Below are positions 41,939 through 51,300 of a stretch of DNA of 64,000 bases, piece by piece. The notes beneath the pieces are model-generated. The model had not been told where the DNA came from. It made no database searches and saw only the letters and a list, made by a program, of their open reading frames with translations. The DNA is from WLND01 sp040398845 (lineage in GTDB: Bacteria > Actinomycetota > Actinomycetes > S36-B12): the NCBI GenBank assembly GCA_040398845.1, contig JBBATH010000015.1:39769-103768 (forward strand). The letters run 5' to 3'. Position 1 is the stretch's first letter; each line of letters starts with the position of its first letter. The position numbers and the translations under genes are program-made.

Positions 41939-43774
41939 CTATTCCTGAGCGACGACCGCAAGGAATTGACTGCCGTACCGCTCCGCCTTGACCGGGCCGA
42001 TCCCGTTGACCTCGAGGAGTTGCGCGAGGTCTCGAGGCCTTGTCGCCGCGATCTCTCGCAGGGCCTTGTCGGCCAGCACCACGAAGGTGGGCACGCCGTC
42101 GGCCGCTGCGAGCTCCTTGCGCACCACGCGCAATGCCTCAAAGAGTGCCTCGTCGGCGCTCGAGACGGACGCCGCTGGCCCGGCCGCTCCTGCCACTCGC
42201 TTCTGTCGCCCGGCCGGTGCCTTGGCCGAGGCCCGGCGCAGTTCGACGGTGGTCGTGCCCTTGAGGATCGGAGTCGCAGCATCGGTGAGCTGAAGGGCGC
42301 CCATGGCGCTCGGGTCGGGGTGCAGGACGCCACGGGCGACGAGTTGCCGGAGCACCCCGCGCCACTCATCGGCGCTGAGGTCGGCGCCCACGCCGAAGGT
42401 CGGCAACTGGTCGTGGCCGAGGCTTTCCATCCGTGGGGTCCGCTCGCCGCGAAGCACACTGATGATGTGGCCTGCGCCGAACCGCTGGCCGGTGCGGACG
42501 ACTGCTGAGAGCGCCTTTTGGCTAGCGACCGTTGCATCCCAGAGTTCGGGCGGGGTCAGGCAGGTATCGCAATTGCCGCAGGCCGCAGACTGCTCACCGA
42601 AGTAGTTGAGGAGTATCTGACGGCGGCAGCCCGCGGCCTCGGCGTACCCGAGGATGGCGTCGAGCTTGATCTGGTCAACGCGCTTGTGCTCCGCGGAGCC
42701 ATCTGAACCGGCGATGAATGACCCCTGCTGCACGACATCGGCGAGGCCGTAGGCCATCCATGCCTCTGCGGGCTCGCCGTCGCGTCCAGCGCGTCCGGTC
42801 TCCTGGTAGTAGGCCTCAAGGCTCTTGGGCAGGTCGAGGTGCGCAACGAACCTGACATCGGGCTTGTCGATCCCCATGCCGAAGGCGATGGTCGCCACGA
42901 CGATCACGCCGTCGTCGCGCCGAAACCGCTGCTGGACGCGCCGACGCGTCTCCTGGTCGAGCCCGGCGTGATACACCTCGGCGTCGAACCTGGCGGCTCG
43001 CAGCCACTCGGCAGTCTGCTCGGTCTTCTTGCGCGAGAGGCAGTAGACGATGCCCGCCTCGCCGTCACGTCCGTCGACATCCCGAAGGAACGCGAGCAGC
43101 TGACGCTTCGGATCCTCCTTGATCTCGACGGTATATCGGATATTCGGACGGTCGAAGCTCGACACGAACTCCTCGGCGCTCGCGAGTCCGAGCCGGTCGT
43201 GGATCTCACGCCGAGTGACGGCATCGGCGGTCGCGGTGAGCGCGATGCGGGGGGTATGCGGGAAGCGGCCGCGCAATTCAGAGAGGCGCAGGTACTCGGG
43301 CCTGAAGTCGTGGCCCCACTGCGAAACGCAGTGGGCCTCGTCGATCGCGAACAGCGCGACCCCGGGGCCGGCGGCGACCTGCTCGATGGTGTCGAGGAAG
43401 TCCGGGAGCATGAGCCGCTCGGGGGCGACGTAGAGCAGGTCGAGGTCACCGCGCAAGAGATCGCGTCGGACGTTGGACGCCTCCGCCGCTGACAGGCTCG
43501 AGTTCCAAAAGGCGGCGCTGACGCCGAGGAGTCGCAGGGCGTCGACCTGATCTTGCATGAGCGCGATAAGCGGGGAGACGACGATGCCGACACCACGCAT
43601 GGCGATCGAGGGGATCTGATAGCACAGCGACTTACCGCCGCCCGTCGGCATGAGCACCACGCTGTCGTTGCCAGCGACCGTCCGCTCGATGATCTCCTGC
43701 TGCCGACCGCGGAATTCGCTGAAGCCGAAGGTGTCGCGCAGCACGGCACTGACATCGTTCACGTGACCGTCCAT
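41939..43774 (-). CDS. recQ: ATP-dependent DNA helicase RecQ
   Basis: A 611-residue superfamily 2 helicase acting in recombination and fork repair. Walker A is MPTGGGKS (42-49), the box II is DEAHCVSQWGHDFRPEY, and motif VI is QETGRAGRDG. A four-cysteine zinc domain follows (CRRQILLNYFGE, ACGNCDTC), then a winged helix and a C-terminal HRDC domain (about 530-605, EALRVVRKELA, LLEVNGIGPVKAERYG). The ATG at 43774 is preferred to one 30 bases upstream because GGGGGG and GAGGA lie before it. Confidence 0.95.
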   Translation of the reverse strand: MDGHVNDVSAVLRDTFGFSEFRGRQQEIIERTVAGNDSVVLMPTGGGKSLCYQIPSIAMRGVGIVVSPLIALMQDQVDALRLLGVSAAFWNSSLSAAEASNVRRDLLRGDLDLLYVAPERLMLPDFLDTIEQVAAGPGVALFAIDEAHCVSQWGHDFRPEYLRLSELRGRFPHTPRIALTATADAVTRREIHDRLGLASAEEFVSSFDRPNIRYTVEIKEDPKRQLLAFLRDVDGRDGEAGIVYCLSRKKTEQTAEWLRAARFDAEVYHAGLDQETRRRVQQRFRRDDGVIVVATIAFGMGIDKPDVRFVAHLDLPKSLEAYYQETGRAGRDGEPAEAWMAYGLADVVQQGSFIAGSDGSAEHKRVDQIKLDAILGYAEAAGCRRQILLNYFGEQSAACGNCDTCLTPPELWDATVASQKALSAVVRTGQRFGAGHIISVLRGERTPRMESLGHDQLPTFGVGADLSADEWRGVLRQLVARGVLHPDPSAMGALQLTDAATPILKGTTTVELRRASAKAPAGRQKRVAGAAGPAASVSSADEALFEALRVVRKELAAADGVPTFVVLADKALREIAATRPRDLAQLLEVNGIGPVKAERYGSQFLAVVAQE

Positions 43775-43902
43775 CCCCCCGGTCCTCTCCTCATCGGGCC
43801 CCAACCCAATCTAGTCAGTGGCGTTCGAGCCGCCACCGTCGCGCGGACATGGGAGGCCGTCCGCGCTTAACCGTCCGCGGAGCCTTTGATACCCATGGGG
43901 GT

Positions 43903-43934
43903 ATTGTTTCGAGGTATTGTTTCGCGGTATGGGA
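43903..43934 (+). repeat. Short tandem repeat over the start region of the membrane protein
   Basis: GGTATTGTTTCG plus one variable base occurs twice in a row (43903-43928) and a third partial copy GGTATGG contains the ATG at 43929. It covers the place where a promoter or ribosome site would be. Confidence 0.6.
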
Positions 43935-44216
43935 CGTGACTGGGAGGTGCTGGCCAACTGGTCGCGCCAGCGCTGGATCGTCGCCCTCGTCGGAGCGGTC
44001 CTCACCGCAGTGCTCATCGCCATCCCCACGGCGGTTATTCCCAGCCCGATATTCGGCAGGGCCATCGCAGTGACCTGGTTTGCGCCGGTGCAGCCGTTCA
44101 TCGCGGTGATCTCGATGGGGCTCATGGCGGTGGCACTTCGGATCAGGCTTCGTGGTGAGGTGGCCTGCGCCATCCCGGCCGCGGCGAGCCCGCGACCGGT
44201 CGACAGCGCCTCATGA
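43929..44216 (+). CDS. Small membrane protein
   Basis: Ninety-five residues with a short basic N-terminus (RDWEVLANWSRQRW) and two hydrophobic segments, about 18-38 and 50-70, followed by a basic and Ala/Pro-rich tail, probably cytoplasmic. Function unknown. Its stop overlaps the start of the metallo-beta-lactamase gene by four bases, so they are co-translated. Confidence 0.6.
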   Translation: MGRDWEVLANWSRQRWIVALVGAVLTAVLIAIPTAVIPSPIFGRAIAVTWFAPVQPFIAVISMGLMAVALRIRLRGEVACAIPAAASPRPVDSAS

Positions 44217-45040
44217 CACGCGCAGTGATTGAGGTCGCCGAGGGAGTGCTCGTCATGACCTCCCGCAGGTATGCCACGAACACGACCATTGTGGTGGCGG
44301 GAAACGAGGCCATCGTCATCGATCCGTCGTGGGATCCTGACGAGTTAGCTGACGTCGCCGAGGTCCTTCGAGCCGTTGGGGCAACCTGCGTTGCCGGGAT
44401 CGCGACCCACCTTCACTACGACCACGTGATGTGGCATCCATCCCTGCCGGCAGTGCCGAGGTGGGCCACCCCGTGGACGGTCTTTTCGTGGCAGGTGAAT
44501 CGCGGGCGGCTCCTGCGGCCGCTCATTGGCGACCTGCCCGATGAGCTCCTCGAACTTGTGGGCCGGGTCGAACCAGTGCCACATGCGCCGCGTGGATCGA
44601 GCGAGGTGCCAGGCAGTCCCTATCCCGATGCCACCCGATTGCCGGCTGGGTACAGCATTCCGTGGCAGGGAAGGGAAATGCTCCTGCATGAGCATGACGC
44701 GCACGCCCGCGGTCACCTTGCGCTCGAGATCCCTGACGCGAGGGTGGTGATCGTCGGCGACATGCTCAGCGACGTCGAGGTTCCTTACCCGGACGAGGAC
44801 GACGCTGATCTCGTCCCGTACCTCGTTGGCCTTGAACGCCTTTCGGATGTGGTGCTCCGATCTGCGGTACTTGTGCCGGGCCACGGCACGCCGACTGACG
44901 ACCCTTCGTCACGGTTTGCGGCAGACCGCCGCTACCTCGATGGGATCCTCGCCGGTCACGAAGTCGACGATCCTCGACTTGATGACCCGGAGATGAAAGA
45001 ACTGCATGAGCGGAACATGACCCAGGCTGCGCGAACATGA
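44213..45040 (+). CDS. MBL-fold metallohydrolase
   Basis: A 275-residue metallo-beta-lactamase-fold hydrolase. The metal motif is THLHYDH (His66, His68, Asp70, His71), the later ligands are HARGH, GDMLSD and PGHGTP. It probably binds two zinc ions. The fold covers lactonases, thioesterases and glyoxalase II-like enzymes; nothing here decides between them. The start overlaps the membrane-protein gene by four bases. Confidence 0.87.
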   Translation: MTRAVIEVAEGVLVMTSRRYATNTTIVVAGNEAIVIDPSWDPDELADVAEVLRAVGATCVAGIATHLHYDHVMWHPSLPAVPRWATPWTVFSWQVNRGRLLRPLIGDLPDELLELVGRVEPVPHAPRGSSEVPGSPYPDATRLPAGYSIPWQGREMLLHEHDAHARGHLALEIPDARVVIVGDMLSDVEVPYPDEDDADLVPYLVGLERLSDVVLRSAVLVPGHGTPTDDPSSRFAADRRYLDGILAGHEVDDPRLDDPEMKELHERNMTQAART

Positions 45041-45142
45041 TCGTGGGCGAGCAAGGAATTGTCTGCGATTGAGGCCCACACGACCATATTCCCCATCAAG
45101 TGAACTATCGTCACGTGGAGCGTCATCAAATGGAGGTCCAAA

Positions 45143-46069
45143 ATGACGGAGAGTCATGCGGTTGTCATCGTCTCGGGCGGCGCTGCAGTAAGCCCGTTCA
45201 CGACACCAACACAAGCCTGCGGTTCAGGACTGGCTGCGGGCAACACCGACACCGCGCTTCGTGAGTCGCTGCTCAAGGCGGGCCACCAGGTCTTCACCTC
45301 ACCGGCGGCAGCTGGCGAAGGTGAGGTTGCGCAGGACACCGGGTGGGGTGGCTTCGCTCAGGCGCCACTCGTGCTGCCCGCCTCGATGACCGTCAATGCG
45401 GTAGGCGATATCGATGCCGCAGGTGCGAGTCTGCTGCGCTTCTGGTTGCACCTCCAAGAGGTCTACGGAGTCACGACCCTGGACCTCGTTGGTCACTCGA
45501 TGGGCGGGCTTTTCTCCCGCGCGGCCATCCGGCTCGCAAAGGAGCAGGGGGCAGCCCTCACCTTCCGTTCACTCACCACGATCGGCACACCGTGGACCGG
45601 AGCCTTCTCGGCCGACTATGCCGCGGGGGATGTGCCGCTCGCCGACTGCCAGGGGGATCCGGTGTGCGAGGCGTCGATGACGAAGTTTGCGCAGGTTGTC
45701 ACTGAGTCGTCTCAGGGGGCGGGCCAAGAGGTCACGGCCGGATACCTCGGCGGGCCCGACGGCTGGAATGAACGTCAGGCCAATGCGCTCGACGGCATTC
45801 CCGTCGTGCTCCTTGGCGGCGACTACTTCTCGCAGGCAGGGGTGTCCGAGGTCTGGCCCAATGACGGGCTCGTTGCCCTCGGCAGTGCCCTCGCTGCAGA
45901 CGTCTCATCCACCGTTCTTTCGAGTCGGGTGACCCGCACCTTCCCAGACGTTCACAGCATTTACTTCACCCACCTCCTCGAACTCCCGATGGAACGCGGC
46001 CTCACCTGGGATCCTGACGTCCTCGACGCGGTCGGGTATTCGGTGGCGAATCCGGGTCAGGTCGCCTGA
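45143..46069 (+). CDS. Alpha/beta hydrolase, lipase-like
   Basis: A 308-residue hydrolase with the nucleophile elbow GHSMGG (Ser119) after a VTTLDLV strand, an IGTPWTG segment typical of lipases related to LipA/PGAP1 types, and an Asp/His region near VWPNDG and DVHS. No signal peptide is visible, so it should be cytoplasmic. GGAGG lies seven bases before the ATG at 45143. Substrate unknown. Confidence 0.82.
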   Translation: MTESHAVVIVSGGAAVSPFTTPTQACGSGLAAGNTDTALRESLLKAGHQVFTSPAAAGEGEVAQDTGWGGFAQAPLVLPASMTVNAVGDIDAAGASLLRFWLHLQEVYGVTTLDLVGHSMGGLFSRAAIRLAKEQGAALTFRSLTTIGTPWTGAFSADYAAGDVPLADCQGDPVCEASMTKFAQVVTESSQGAGQEVTAGYLGGPDGWNERQANALDGIPVVLLGGDYFSQAGVSEVWPNDGLVALGSALAADVSSTVLSSRVTRTFPDVHSIYFTHLLELPMERGLTWDPDVLDAVGYSVANPGQVA

Positions 46070-46115
46070 CACTCGTTACGCTCTGGTCGCGTGTCGTGCT
46101 GATGAGGGAGAAGCA

Positions 46116-46682
46116 GTGTTGAACAAGGCGAAGAAGGCAGAAAGGCGTGAACTGCAGCGCCTCGCCGAGCAGGCTGACCGGGAGCGGCAAGCTGAGGAGG
46201 CGCGGCTGCAGGCGGAGCGAATCGCTCGCCTGAACCTTGAGCGCGATGCCGAGATCGCGAAGCACGAGGCAGAGGAGTTCGCGCGCCTTCGACTGCTCGT
46301 CGAGAACGGAACAACGGCGTACGTCCACGTGGAAAAGCACCTGCCGGTGGATGCCAGGATGAATGTGATCGGAGTTGCAGGAGGTCTGACGAGCCTCCTC
46401 GACGAGATCAACCGGCTCGGTCTGCAGGGCTGGGAGATCGTCTCGGTTGTGCCCCGCAACTACGGGGGCTTCTCGTCGCACAAGTCGACCAAGAGCCATG
46501 CCCCCGGAACGCTCAATACTGGCGCCGATGCGCATGAGGTTCACCTCGGCGGCCATGTCGTCGGCGTCTACGTCCTGCTCAAGTACGCGATCAACGCTCA
46601 GAATTTCGTGGCGTCGGAGGCACTCGTGCGGTCGACGATCAGCGACCTGCTCCCAGAACGGCTTCGCGCCCCGATCGTCTGA
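46116..46682 (+). CDS. Coiled-coil protein with DUF4177-like end
   Basis: A 188-residue protein. Residues 1-62 are an almost uninterrupted charged coiled coil rich in Glu, Arg, Gln and Ala. The rest has TAYVHVEKHLPVDAR and LDEINRLGLQGWEIVSVVPR, the pattern of the small DUF4177 fold (GWE motif), then a second hydrophobic strand GVYVLLKYAI. Function unknown. GTG start at 46116 with GAGGGAGA just upstream. Its 3' end overlaps the convergent tandem TetR gene by 85 bases. Confidence 0.72.
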   Translation: MLNKAKKAERRELQRLAEQADRERQAEEARLQAERIARLNLERDAEIAKHEAEEFARLRLLVENGTTAYVHVEKHLPVDARMNVIGVAGGLTSLLDEINRLGLQGWEIVSVVPRNYGGFSSHKSTKSHAPGTLNTGADAHEVHLGGHVVGVYVLLKYAINAQNFVASEALVRSTISDLLPERLRAPIV

Positions 46683-48214
46683 TCTGAGGGGGCGAAGGTC
46701 ATGTCGACGCCTTTGGTGACTTCGGCGAGTGGGACGGTGACGACGTCATAGGGGAGATCCCATGCTTCGGGCAGAAGTATGGGCAGGAGTGCGAGGCCGA
46801 AGCCGACAGCGATGCTCATGTGTAGGGCAGCAGGGTTGTCGAGTGGGAGGCCGCCTAGGTCGGTGTCGCGAGCTTCATCGATGAATCGTTCGTATTCGGC
46901 AGCCTGGGCATCCCTGAGCGTGTTGTCATGCCATGAGAGGCGGACTTGCTCGAGGTAGAGCGCTCGCTGGGTGCGGACCTCGGGTCGTTGGAGTTCTCGG
47001 ATGGCAACGGCATCGGCAATGGAATGGCCGTGGAGAGCGGCAATCTTGGCCTGGTAGTCCTCGTTGGCTCGCCAAGCGATGGCCTGTTGTCGTCGGGTTG
47101 CGTCCAAGAAGAGAGCCAGTTTTGACTCGTAACGACCGAAGACCAACCCATCAGAGCAGCCGGCAGCCCGAGCGATGCTATCGACCGTGGTTCCGTCGAA
47201 CCCCCGAGCGGCGACCTCCGCCAACGTCGCGCTCAAGAGTGAGTCAAGGGCAGGGTCTCCCGTTTCAATCGGCGTTTGGGTGGCCAAGTGCGTTGCCTGT
47301 CCCGCCGGGAGATCGATCGGCTGGTGTTCGAGCAAGAGGGCCCCGAAGAGGGTTGCCGCCTCATCATCAAGACGCAAGGTGTCTGAACCGGTGCGATGGT
47401 GGGCTGCGAGCAGGCCGAGGGCGACGGCCAGAACATAGGCACGTTGGGCTGCTCTGCTCGGGCTGATGTCGTCATCATTTGGGCTGCACCATTGCAGAAG
47501 GAGCGCAGTTGTCTGGGCGCGAATTTGCGTCGCAAGTCCGTCATCGAACTCGGAGATGACGAGGAGTTCAGTGGCGGCTCGGAGCATCGGTCCGGGTCGG
47601 GCGAACGAGGTCAGAGCGATCGTGAACCAGGCGGCCGCAGGACCAGCTGCTCGAAGTTCCTCAAAGTCGACGGCGACTGAGGCCTCCTCGGTCGCTTCTA
47701 TAGCAGCGTGCAGGGCCTCAATCCGCGAGGCGAGGGCCAGTTCAGCTTCGTGAACAGCCGTGCGGTGCACGGACTGGCCTTCCTTCGTGCGAATCCGAGT
47801 GCGCGCGAGCTCGGAGCGACCGAAGCCGGCCTCGGCGGTGACTCGAAGGCCCTGCCAGTGCGCCGTTAAAGGTGACATCTGGGGAATAAGGCCGGCCGGA
47901 GCGGCCATGGGAGCGGTCACTGACGGGTCATTGTCGAGCAGGCCGCACGACGACAGGACCTCGACCAAGGCGGAGTGAAGTGCCGGACCGGTGCGCTCGC
48001 GCCAGGTCGCGACGGCGAGGGCCGATCGGTCGGCGAAACGATCATGAACCGGCCGGGTCGAGAGGCCAGCCGCCCGACTCACGGAGGCGTGGGTGGCCGC
48101 TGCCCAACCGCCAGTACTGACAATCGCGACGACCGCGTCGAGGACCTTCTCCTCCTTTCGTATCAACCTAGCCTGCTGACCTGACGCAGGAGCGTGGTCG
48201 GCGGCTGGATTCAC
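46598..48214 (-). CDS. Tandem TetR-type regulator, long form
   Basis: A 538-residue regulator with two TetR DNA-binding units: one at about 20-70 (AATHASVSRAAGLSTRPVHDRF) and one at about 325-370 (GTTVDSIARAAGCSDGLVFGRYESKLAL), each followed by a helical region. The second unit is closely like those of the 367-residue protein at 25636 (both have a RFESK/RYESK turn). The start is GTG 48214, next to a G-run. The last 85 bases overlap the convergent coiled-coil gene. It is divergent from the large IPT protein at 48364, whose promoter it faces; control of that gene is plausible but unproved. Confidence 0.8.
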   Translation of the reverse strand: MNPAADHAPASGQQARLIRKEEKVLDAVVAIVSTGGWAAATHASVSRAAGLSTRPVHDRFADRSALAVATWRERTGPALHSALVEVLSSCGLLDNDPSVTAPMAAPAGLIPQMSPLTAHWQGLRVTAEAGFGRSELARTRIRTKEGQSVHRTAVHEAELALASRIEALHAAIEATEEASVAVDFEELRAAGPAAAWFTIALTSFARPGPMLRAATELLVISEFDDGLATQIRAQTTALLLQWCSPNDDDISPSRAAQRAYVLAVALGLLAAHHRTGSDTLRLDDEAATLFGALLLEHQPIDLPAGQATHLATQTPIETGDPALDSLLSATLAEVAARGFDGTTVDSIARAAGCSDGLVFGRYESKLALFLDATRRQQAIAWRANEDYQAKIAALHGHSIADAVAIRELQRPEVRTQRALYLEQVRLSWHDNTLRDAQAAEYERFIDEARDTDLGGLPLDNPAALHMSIAVGFGLALLPILLPEAWDLPYDVVTVPLAEVTKGVDMTFAPSDQTIGARSRSGSRSLIVDRTSASDATKF

Positions 48215-48232
48215 CCCCCGATGCTACCTTGC

Positions 48233-48261
48233 TTGACGAAAAGTGGAATTAGAATTAGGGT
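48233..48261 (+). promoter_or_regulatory. Promoter of the IPT surface protein
   Basis: TTGACG (48233-48238), 17 bases, then TAGGGT (48256-48261), in a strikingly AT-rich stretch for this genome. It lies about 100 bases before the ATG at 48364, leaving a leader of roughly 95 nt. Confidence 0.5.
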
Positions 48262-48363
48262 ATAAATACCATTATCACCGTGTGATTACCCGCGCACTAC
48301 TCATCTTGGTATTTGAGGGATGGCATTTTCCCTCAAGACATCAGCGGCCTGAATGGACTCGAT

Positions 48364-51300
48364 ATGAACCTGCGCATCGCCTGCGATCGGTTTGCCTCCC
48401 CGAGAGCAATGCAAGGAGGCGACGCCCGGCGTTGGTTCACGGGAGTTACCACCGGCGCTGTCGTGCTCGCCTCAGGAATCATCGGGATGGCTCCTGCCTC
48501 CGCTGCTCCCTGCGGCAGCGCAACAGAGTTCAGTGGCACATATACCGTCACCGTCACTGGCAACTGCGAGTGGACGCCACCGGCGTTGGTCACTTGGGCA
48601 GATGTTGTCGTAGTAGGCGGTGGCGGTGGGGGCAGTGGAAGTTACGGCGACACAACCGCTGGCGCTAACACACTCCTCGCTGGCAACGGTGGGGGCGGCG
48701 GCAATATCGCCTTCTCAACAAGGGTGGTGGTGGTCCCTGGCACAGCGATCAATGTCACGATCGGTGCTGGCGGCACTGCGGGCGCTGCAGGAGGAGCGGG
48801 CGTCGGTGGCGACGGCGGGGCTTCGAGTTTCGGCGCTCTGTCTGCGGCAGGCGGCACGGGTGGTCAAGCTACCGACACAACGGCCCTCGCGGTCAAAACG
48901 GGTGGCAGTTCGGGTCTAACCCTCGGTAGCGCTGCGATCACTACCCAATCGGGTGGCTCCTCGTTTACGGCGGTCAATAATCCACCCACTTACAAGTGGA
49001 GCCTCGGCGGTGGTGGCGCCGGAGCATCCGGCCTTGCAGGTGCGTCTCCCGACGGCACCCCTCTTTCGTGTCCCACAACAGGTTCTGTCGGCAGCAGCAA
49101 ACCCGGATGTGGCGGTCAAGGTTACCTTCCGGTGAGCGGACTCTTTGCCGGCGAGACGACCTACTACGGCGGCGGCGGTGGTGGTGGTGCCAAGGACGGC
49201 TACGTCGTCCCGTACGGCGGTTATGGCGGAGGCGGCGTCGGTGACGGCCGCTCGGTCAACTTCGGTGGAACAGTGAACACCGGTGGTGGTGGTGGCGGCG
49301 CCCGCGCTGATGCCCCGACTGGCACGCCGAACACGCCACTTTCCCAGGGGGGTGGAGCGGGCGGCTCGGGAATCGTCGTCATCAAATACGCGATTAGCCC
49401 GACAGTCACTCGGACCAGAAACGATCCCCTAACGTCGACGACACCCGCAACAGGCACGACCTCGGGGGGAACGAAGATCCGGATCTATGGCACGGGTTTC
49501 GTGACGGGCCTCACCGTCACAATCGGAGGCGTGTCAGCAACAGGGGTGTCGTATAGCTCGGGCTACATCGTTGCCTACTCACCGGGCGGAACCGCGGGGT
49601 CGGCATCCGTCATTGTGACGAACCCATCGGGGGCGCAGAGCGATGGCGGATTGGGCGTCGGCGGTATCGCGGCCTTTGTCTACGTCGCCGGACCGCCGAC
49701 GGTGACCTTGGTATCGCCTGCGGCGGGTTCGACCTCGGGCGGGACCTCGGTGACGATCACCGGCACGGGTTTCTCCGGCGCGACCGGGGTGACGATTGGT
49801 GGGGTAGCGGCGACCGGAGTAACGGTGGTGAGCGCCACGTCGATCACGGCGACGACTCCTGCTGGGTCGGCTGGCCTCGTGAATGTGGCGGTGACAACTG
49901 GCTCGGGCACGGGGACAGGCACGGGTGTATACACGTATGCCGCTCCACCCACGGTGACCTCGGTGTCACCGGTCAGTGGTTCGACGGCGGGTGGCACAGC
50001 CGTCGCGATCACGGGAACGGGGTTCGTGTCGGGTGCGACGGTGACAGTGGGCGGCTCAGCGGCGACGAGTATGGTGTTCGTGAGCTCGACGTCGTTGACG
50101 GCTGTGACACCGACCGGTGCGGTTGGCGCCAGGGATATCGTCGTGACGAACCCGAACCTGTTGACCGGAACGGGTACCGCGTTGTACTCGTACGCCGTGG
50201 TGGCGCCGACCGTAGTCTCGCTTTCACCGAGCTCGGGTTCGACCTTGGGAGCGACGTCGGTGACGATCACGGGTACGGGCTTTATCACTGGCGCGACAGT
50301 GACCATTGGCGGGTCGGCGGCGACGAGTGTCGTGTTCGTGAGTTCGACCTCGATCACGGCGGTGACCCCGGCGGGTTCGGCCGGGACCGCCAACGTCGTG
50401 GTGACGAACGCGGGGGGTTCAGCGGGGACTGGTTCAGCCATCTACACGTACGTGCCGCCAGTGGCCCCGACGGTGACGGCGGTCTCGCCCGTTGAGGGTG
50501 CCCCTGCTGGGGGAACGACGATTACGATTACAGGCACCGGGTTCGAAGCCGGAGTGGGGCTTGCTGTCTCGGTCGGTGGAGCGCCGGCGACGAGCGTGAC
50601 TTGGGTGAGTTCGACGTCGCTGACGGCGGTGACACCGGCGGGGGCGGCGGGCCCTGCGGTGGCAGTCTCGGTGACGAATCCGAGCACGCTATCGGGAACT
50701 GCGGCCGCGGCGTTCACGTACGCGGTACCGGTTGCACCGGCCGTGACATCGATCGCACCAAGTGTCGGCAGTACGGGCGGGGGCACGATGGTGACGATCA
50801 CCGGAACGGGATTCGTGGCCGGAGCGGGCCTGACCGTGACCATCGGGGGCGTCGCGGCAACCGGCGTCACCTGGGTCAATTCGACGACCATCACGGCTAC
50901 CGCCCCAGCGGGTACGACTGGTGCGAAGAACGTGGTTGTGACGAATCCGAGCACCTTGTCGGGCACGGGAACCGGAGCGTTCACCTATGCGGTGGCACCG
51001 ACGGTCACCTCGGTGACGCCGTCGAGTGGGACTGACGCTGGGGGAGTGGCGATCACCATCACTGGCACCGGATTTGTCTCAGGCTCGACGGTGACGATCG
51101 GTGGCGCGGCGGCAACGGGGGTGACCTGGGTGAGCTCCACCTCGATCACGGCAACCGCACCGGCGGGTTCCGCGGGTGCTCAGAATGTCGTGGTGACAAA
51201 TCCGAGCACGCTGACGGGCACAGCCGCTGGCGCGTTCACCTTCACGAGTTCGGGCGGTGGCGGCAGTGGCGGTGGTAGCAGTGGTGGCGCTGCGTCTTCG

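Noticed and set aside
49680..50984. Long minus-strand frames opposite the IPT repeats
   Set aside because: Val/Pro/Thr repeats mirror the coding repeats on the plus strand; they are shadows.
49400..51250. Regularly spaced repeats resembling a CRISPR array
   Set aside because: Units are about 260 bases, in frame and encode IPT/TIG domains; no short repeat-spacer pattern.
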